The position numbers and the translations under genes are program-made. A DNA stretch of 64,000 bases, taken from contig NC_087386.1 of assembly GCF_963675165.1 (NCBI RefSeq), positions 4,780,169 through 4,844,168 on the forward strand. Reading direction: 5' to 3'. Origin of the DNA: Halichondria panicea. Taxonomy: Eukaryota; Porifera; Demospongiae; Suberitida; Halichondriidae. Position 1 is the first letter of the stretch. The number at the start of each line of letters is the position of its first letter. This document shows, piece after piece, positions 57,836-64,000 of the stretch. The notes beneath the pieces were generated by a model. The model was not told where the DNA came from. It did no database searches and saw only the letters and a program-made list of their open reading frames with translations.

Positions 57836-58200
57836 CAATCAAGATGTACGAGATGACAGTCAACAGCAGTGGGTATAATTATATACTTAGATAGCCACTG
57901 CATAGTCCAGAGCTAAGATTGTGAGTGCATGTGGATCAACACATCAAGACAAATGTCAGGGTAGACACCTCTGAAGAAATCCAAATTCCATATTCCAAAA
58001 ATGATTGCAGCTTGCTTTGTTTAGAGATAAATTATGTATAGGTATAATAATTATAGTGGCAATTGGAGGACCTTATAGCAAAAGTAAATTAAAGGTCTAT
58101 TATATATGAACTCTTGTTTATAGTATTAGGGCAAAAACGATGTAGCCATGGAGATGAGAAGATGTTGCATTGATCTTGGAAAACAGCAGCTAAAACAATA
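57836..58200 (-). pseudogene. Decayed partial copy of the adjacent multi-TM gene
   Basis: 57836-58015 matches about 56400-56570 (shared GCATAGTCCAGAGCTAAGA and CACATCAAGACAAATGTCAG). 58130-58195 matches about 56640-56705 (GATGAGAAGATGTTGCAT). The middle is rearranged and frames are broken, so it is a remnant of a tandem copy of the 55456-57265 gene. Confidence 0.8.
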
Positions 58201-58360
58201 AACTTAACATGCACATCAAACAAGTGACCAAAACTAACACGTATACATCAAGTGCTGCTGCCACGTTACAAGAGCCTATATATATAGACTATAGCGCATG
58301 TATCACTCTGCATGGCCATGTACGGTATATAGATTAATTTTATTGCTTAGTATACTCACA

Positions 58361-60005
58361 TTATAGTACATTAAAAACAATGAAGACTAGTGCTAGTAAA
58401 AGAATGGGTTGTATAAACAAAGAAATAATACTTGCAGAAGAGTTTTGTGGAACATTTACTGTGTTAGTACTCATTGTTGGAGCGTGAGTCGGATTATTCT
58501 CACAAGAAAGAGTATCCGGGCTTGTGTGTATAGTGTACATGTCTGGGTGAAAGGGCAGAGAAAACACTGGCAATCCTTGTCCATTACTTGAGTTTACAAC
58601 CTTGTTTGTCAATGTGACTGGGTCGAAATAGCTGTGTACTGTTCCTTGTACATTAAACATTGGCCTGAGGCAAGTATTGTTAAGGTGACACAATTTAGTC
58701 ACGACGATTGCAGTTAATTGCTGTGAAACAGAAACTCTCAATAAAGTGTTATTATCAGTAAGCCCCCAGAAGTACAGATCACCAGTAATATCAATACACT
58801 TTCCGTATACGATGTTAGGATTGTTGAACTCAATTTCTGTACGATTACTGTTGTCAGTGTTAATGATAACCAGTTTGTTAGTGTGCCTGTAAACAGTGTA
58901 GTCCCTTGAGCACGAGTATGGAATACCAGTTGTATCGATAGCATAATAGCTTGCTTCTCCCGTACACATATTATATACAACAGCTGTCTGATTTGTACAG
59001 TATATGATGAGACTGCCTCGATCATTATACTCAATATGATAATAATCGGAACAGTTTTTAAGTGGTGCTTCTTCCACAAATAAGGGATCTAGTCTTGATG
59101 GTTCAGTGTGAGTGTGTAAGGGGTATGCTTCATCCAACACATACAATTCCTCGTCAATAAAACAGCCGTGTAAAGATAAACCAGCTGCACGAACCGCCTC
59201 AGATACTGTGTCTGGATCAAATATTGGTTCCCGTGGTGATGAGAGCCTCTCACTAAAAGTGGTGATATTATTGGTAACTGAGTATAAAAAATCAATATAA
59301 TAAAGTGAACTTCGATTATCACTTTGAGCTGATGCATTAAAACAAGACATCATCACACGAAAATCATTTACCCCACCTCCATAGTAGAGTTTGGTTGGGC
59401 TACAAGGTCTGGTAACTTTTTGAAAGTGAACTTCTGGTAGTTTAATTTGTTTTGGAGAATACTGAAGCCACAAGAAGCCCCCAATGGATGGTACAATAAC
59501 GTAGTATTGGTGATTGTAATCGAATGCAAGGACGTTGCACTTGTAGAAGTTTTCACCACACTCCAACAATGGGAGGGGGTGATTAGGAACATAAAGTGTG
59601 AAAGCTTTTGAGGTTGAAAGAATGAAGATTGAAAGAATGGCGCCTTTGCCATCGTCAGAGTTTCTTACCGCGATTGAATGAACATCGTCACAGGCAGCTA
59701 TATAAAGAAAACAATTGCAGTATATTATATCTACGTAGCTAGAGATAATTATAAGCCTAGCTCTATAGTAGACTTATAGATCTAGATGTAAGCAGCATAA
59801 TTATATATTTTGGTTTTATAGATCTTAGTATTTTAGGTCTAGATCTATATACAATTGCATTGGACATAACCAAGATCTAGATCTAGCTTTTTCTAGAATG
59901 GTCATTTGTTCATACCCACATCTATGGTTTACCTTCATGAGTGCCTGGAGGCAATGTAGACATCAAAAGCAATAGAGCTAACACACTGACACAGTTCATA
60001 AGCAT
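58361..60005 (-). CDS. Secreted or membrane-anchored surface protein, unknown family
   Basis: Two exons: 60005-59933, beginning MLMNCVSVLALLLLM (signal peptide), and 59697-58361. They join in phase to give 469 aa. The ectodomain has many N-glycosylation sequons (NNT, NCS, NRT, NQT) and scattered cysteines. It includes motifs that could be propeller-like strands (GDLYFWGLTDNNTLL, FLWLQYSP), but I cannot assign a fold. It ends with a hydrophobic segment (SLFIQPILLLALVFIVFNVL) at the very C-terminus, typical of a GPI signal or a tail with no cytosolic part. It lies between a multi-TM receptor-like gene and VPS13, all on the minus strand. Confidence 0.75.
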
Positions 60006-60254
60006 TGCTATATATAGCTATTATATGGACATATAGCTGCAGCCATTTATTAACTTTTATATTGTATATATGCAAACAAAACATTAATTGGTGAAACCCC
60101 AGGGAAACTCCCTCAATAACAGTCTACATGTAATTGAGAACATTGTGAAAAATTAATAGATATACTTATCATAAGGGTTTCTTTTCTTTACATATCTAGC
60201 TAGTCTAAACTAGATCTAGTACTGTAGAAAGCTACATATAATTGTGTCAATTAA

Positions 60255-62424
60255 TCAGTAATCTATAGCAGCAGTTGCCCGAAACTCTTCGTACGCTTGA
60301 TTGATCAGTTCCACAGACTTTTTAGCGATGCCTTCATTCAGAACAGCTAGGGTCTTGTCAAATTCTTTGTAGTTCTTCTTACCAGAGATAAAGCGGAGAC
60401 CCTACGCATGAAACATGTGTGTATATGGGTGGTATGCCATGGGGAAGACCAGTATGTCTAAACACGGTACTGTATTACAATGTTTTGCAAGTATCAAAAA
60501 ACATGCAAACTTTTGATCACTCCACAAAAATAAAATCACAAAACCTAAACTATAGTATAATAACTATTGGTAACGATCCTTGCCAGAACGCAATAGTTAG
60601 ATCGATCGCAAGGGGTTAAATTTTCTGCTGATTTGGCTCATTCGCAAAGGATTTTCCAGCTAGATCTACATGATCGTACAGTACATTATATACCGTATAT
60701 AGCGGGTAATTTTCGTTAGTGAACATTTTCGTATGAGAATTAACTGCCTTAAATATTTGCATATAGCTAGCTCAGGAGAGTTATGTTGAACGTATTGCGG
60801 TAGAATAATTTCATTTTCGTATGATGCTCTATAATACGAAATTTCCACCATACGAAAATAACCAGCTATAATGGTAGGTGATGTTTTACTAAACACAAAT
60901 GCCTATCATAGCACAGAGCATTTTGTAAGCATGCTACATGTACGCTAAATTTATAGAAATGACATCATTGACTTACAGCAAATGTTTCCTCTCTCACTGG
61001 CATGACCACAACACTGTTGTGTTTCTCGTCGATCCTAGCTGGTCCAGTGAACTCAGTGAAATCTACTGTATAGTCATCGTCAAATCTACCTCTGATGGAA
61101 CTCATTTTCACTACGGCCAGCTGTCTGTATGGGTATAGGCAAATGCTGATATTCAAATATCAGTAAGCATCAACATTTTGTATGGTAATTAGCAGCGCCT
61201 TAATTGCAATGGAGCAAACCGTGAGAAATGAAAAGCCATTGAACAGTTGAAACACCCTACAGTGACCCGACTGACCAATTTCAGAATCAGTTTCACAATA
61301 ATCATGACTACATCATGCATAGCCCCTTAAACACTATATGCAGTCTCATAGCCAGTACACCGTCTGTTCTTCATGCATGGAATCAGCATAATTATAATGA
61401 TACAAGTCACATGCACTAGTTGTACACATACAGAAATCACGTTCAATTGACAAGCATGCAGACATAACACATTAAGCCCTGGAACGAATGCCTTCAAACT
61501 TGACGATTAATGCATTTCTGAAAGAGCCACACCTACCCCTAGCTTACTTAAGGTAAGTAAACAAACTTTATAACTGCATGTGTATGTGAATAATATTAAG
61601 TGTAGAGTACCAGTTTTTTACCGATAAAGCTATGCTTGTACCATGCTAGCCGTATGCATTCAGTTGGTGGATACAAACGATCTCCACTAACCTGCTAGTG
61701 ATCAGTAACACTTTGAGAGGGTTGTCGATCAGCTCCACATGGTCGAAGTAGGTGTCTGTCTCTAGCAAACGACCATTATCTATGTCCTGTACAAACAAAA
61801 ACAATAGGCATCTGAGGAATTTCCCCCGACTATGTACATGTTTGTAATTGGGCAACAATGATAAAATAAAGATGTGGTGGTGCCACAGGGATGGTCTATC
61901 TATCAAGATAGGTACACTTTCTCCGGCATAATTGTATAGCAATGATTGTGGAAGCCATTTTTACTCACCACAAACAAAGCGTAACCAGTAGATCTTCGTG
62001 GTGAATAGGGGAAAACAATCTGAGAAAACAACAACATACCACTAGCATTAGTAACATATTCAAAATAAAACGCTCATAGAGTATTCACCCTGTGTGTTGC
62101 ACAACGGCAAACAGATTATAACTTTTATTATAGGGTGAATCTAGAAAGAGATTGACAGTGTTTTTGTCACCTTCGAATATCGCCTACAAGTTTCATAAGT
62201 AGCATAGTATTATTCAACCACTGTCTCGTTAGCAGTTAAAACAGTCCATGAAAGTGTCTAGTTCGCTCAAACAGCTCATTCTTGTGTTCACACACACACA
62301 AATCAATCTATCCCTGCTGTGCGCTGCGCACGCATAGGGTAATGAATCAATGCTTACCCTCTCTGGCCCAATGTATCTAGCAGCCCTGATCTCAGCCACT
62401 GTAGAATCACCAGCCTTTGACTTC
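60255..62424 (-). CDS. VPS13: VPS13-type lipid-transfer protein, last five exons
   Basis: Exons 62424-62358, 62019-61969, 61786-61692, 61124-60977 and 60401-60255 (TGA) join in phase. The product begins KSKAGDSTVAEIRAARYIG, then IVFPYSPRRSTGYALF, YFDHVELIDNPLKVLLITSR and VDFTEFTGP. This order matches the C-terminal PH-like end of VPS13 (RxxRFI, VIxPY, YxxHV, LxITxR, FDEFT). VPS13 proteins bridge organelles and move bulk lipid; the C-terminal region targets the contact site. The rest of this very large gene would lie beyond 64000. Which VPS13 paralogue it is cannot be told. Confidence 0.7.
60691..60876. mobile_element. TACCGTATATAGCGGGTAA MITE in a VPS13 intron
   Basis: About 186 bp, starting TACCGTATATAGCGGGTAAT and ending with an imperfect complement (AACCAGCTATAATGGTA), with internal CGTATGAGAA and CATACGAAAA subrepeats. 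Same superfamily of ends as the MITEs in copies A and B, but with a different core. Confidence 0.75.
62060..62345 (-). repeat. Dispersed GC-head repeat in a VPS13 intron
   Basis: Reverse complement starts with ACCCTATGCGTGCGCAGCGC, then (GT)n, then AATGAGCTGTTTGAG..., matching the repeats at 5196-5520 and 26950-27275. The short peptide frame across it is repeat-derived. Confidence 0.65.
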
Positions 62425-62516
62425 CTGGGGGGAAATGTGATATAATTATAACACTTGCCACCATTTGAATTAACAATCAAAATTCTGAACAGTTGGCTAA
62501 AATTAGTGCTAAGGCA

Positions 62517-63672
62517 TCATTATGCCTCGAGGCGTAGCCGCACGAGGGATACGGTAAAGCTGACTTAGTCTCATGAATCAGCCGCACCTTTGGTGTCAGT
62601 CTGAGCACTCTTTACGTGAAGTCATTTCACAATGGAATGTATACGTCACTGTACAAGCTAACAAAACCATAAAAATGCAACCACATCCGCTATCTCTGCT
62701 CAGCCACATCACTGCTTGCTGCTCAACCGCATGTAAAGTTTCACTATTTGCTGCCTCCTATTCAAGTCACCTGATGCTTGTGAGCAATCTCATTGGTCAC
62801 GTTGGAAATCCGACGTGGCCCATGAGTTCATGTAAAGAGTGCTCAGACGGACACCAAAGGTGCGGCTGATTCATGAGACTAAAGCTGACTGTGTGTGTGT
62901 GTGTGTGTTCCAGCTGTAACTGCTCAACGGTTGCAATGCGACGAAAGCTAACAGCTTCTATAGGCTTCTAGCCACGTTCTCTTGGATTTTGATTCGTGGA
63001 TTATCAAACTAAAGCTTCTTTCTCGAGTTATGGCTAGTTTGACTCACATTGAAGGCTGTTGCAGTCTCTTTAGAATCTTTCATAGCATCATCTGTCCTCA
63101 CAAACTTTCTATTCAACATATGAGTTAGCCTTGCACTAAAGCGCTAGCTTTTTGTTAGCTACAATACTCAGAAAATATCTGTTAAAACAGCTAGCTAGCA
63201 GTAGCCATTAATTGTGAAATTGGACACACCCTTTAATTATTCCTGCGGATGTAATGCGCATGCGCGCTCATTCCCCACGTGTGAGAGAAAATAATATCCA
63301 AGATCCAGATCCAGATCCTCCTGGCAGAATCATTTTTGTCTTGAGGGCCTGGTAAGCCACAAAACACTACCATATAACATAACAATATAGATAACAATAT
63401 GCATGTACACAGGTCTTTTCTTCTTAGATATTATATACACTGAACTACACTAACAGATCCTGGAAGAATAAATTTTCTTCTTTCTTGAGGTCCTGGTAAG
63501 CCACATAATACAATCAATAGATGCATGTAAATAAGTCTTTTCTTCTCAGTGACTTTATATAGATAAGCTAACTTTAATATGAAATTCATTATAGATATAT
63601 AACACTCTAATACTTTTGAGCGAAAGCAAAAACATGGCGAGAGGCATTAGCACAGCGCCAGCTTGAACACTA
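62517..63672 (+). repeat. Dispersed repeat, second copy, split by a MITE
   Basis: Near-identical to 14657-15436 from TTATGCCTCGAGGCGTAGCC through GCCAGCTTGAACACTAG, but interrupted at 62566-62881 by a younger foldback element, and with a small AGATCC tandem expansion near 63300. Confidence 0.85.
62566..62881. mobile_element. 316-bp TAG...CTA foldback MITE nested in a repeat
   Basis: Inverted arms start TAGTCTCATGAATCAGCCGC and run about 50 bp each. The 9-base host sequence AAGCTGACT is exactly duplicated on both sides (62557-62565 and 62882-62890). The uninterrupted sister at 14657-15436 shows a single copy of it. Confidence 0.9.
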
Positions 63673-64000
63673 GTTTTATATGCACCTATTCTATGTGTTT
63701 CAAACTATAGATGGGTCTTGAACCCTTAGAGAATCACGTGATTTTGTTTTTACAAGGGCGTATAAAGAGAAGATGCAACTGTGTACAATATATCGTATTA
63801 TAAATGGGCGAGGGTGTATGTCTAAAAATAGTTATTGCACGTGCACTTTATACTCTAGACTAGCCTTGTGTTTTACTCCATTCCTAGTGGGAGGTTGGCT
63901 AACAATAGCATATCCTGCTGACTCATTAACAATATGACGCACAGTATAATTATATACATTGTGAGTTGCATGCCCTCTTCTCTTATTATGTATAAAGGCA
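63673..64000. other. No feature seen at right edge
   Basis: About 330 bases, presumably VPS13 intron; no exon with clear splice sites or homology noticed. Confidence 0.5.

Overview
This is a 64 kb piece of animal nuclear DNA, most likely from a sponge (a demosponge; Amphimedon or a relative is a guess I cannot prove). Reasons: intron-rich genes with GT-AG introns, animal gene families (a MNT-type bHLH-zipper repressor, a JIP3/JIP4-type scaffold, MEI4, VPS13), lineage-specific cysteine-rich or multi-membrane surface proteins, AT-rich spacers full of TGCATGCA motifs, and many foldback MITEs. There is no bacterial-style operon structure. All exon models below were built by hand from splice sites and checked for reading phase.

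Left half (1-34326): a large direct duplication. Positions 1-14178 (copy A) match 22324-34326 (copy B) almost base for base. Copy A is longer mainly because it carries three transposon insertions (1861-2396, 6690-7776, about 9100-9617) whose empty sites are still visible in copy B. The 8.1 kb between the copies holds a decayed C-terminal coding block, a 5'-truncated LINE end with a poly(A) tail, a SCAN-type Gag relic, and the first three coding exons (SID, basic region, HLH) of a MNT-like gene. Its last three exons lie in copy B, giving a 601-aa frame. Copy A holds a second set of the same three 3' exons, intact; its 5' exons would lie left of the window if the duplicated unit is about 20 kb.

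Right half: a JIP3/JIP4-like scaffold gene (minus, 21 coding exons, 50019 to 35167, 1312 aa from the chosen start) contains a 309-aa intronless membrane-protein gene in one intron (39813-40742) and several minisatellites in others. Divergent from it is a complete nine-exon MEI4 gene (plus, 51755-54467, 377 aa). Then come minus-strand genes: a frameshifted cysteine-rich multi-TM protein (55456-57265) with a decayed partial copy beside it, a two-exon secreted or anchored surface protein (58361-60005), and the last five coding exons of a VPS13 gene (60255-62424) that continues beyond the right edge.

Mobile DNA: several unrelated foldback elements share 5'-TAG...CTA-3' ends; three have perfect 9-bp target duplications, a Mutator-like signature. 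A separate MITE family has ends resembling TACCGTATAGCGGGTAATTT. A third dispersed family begins with a GCATGCGC-containing hairpin followed by (GT)n.
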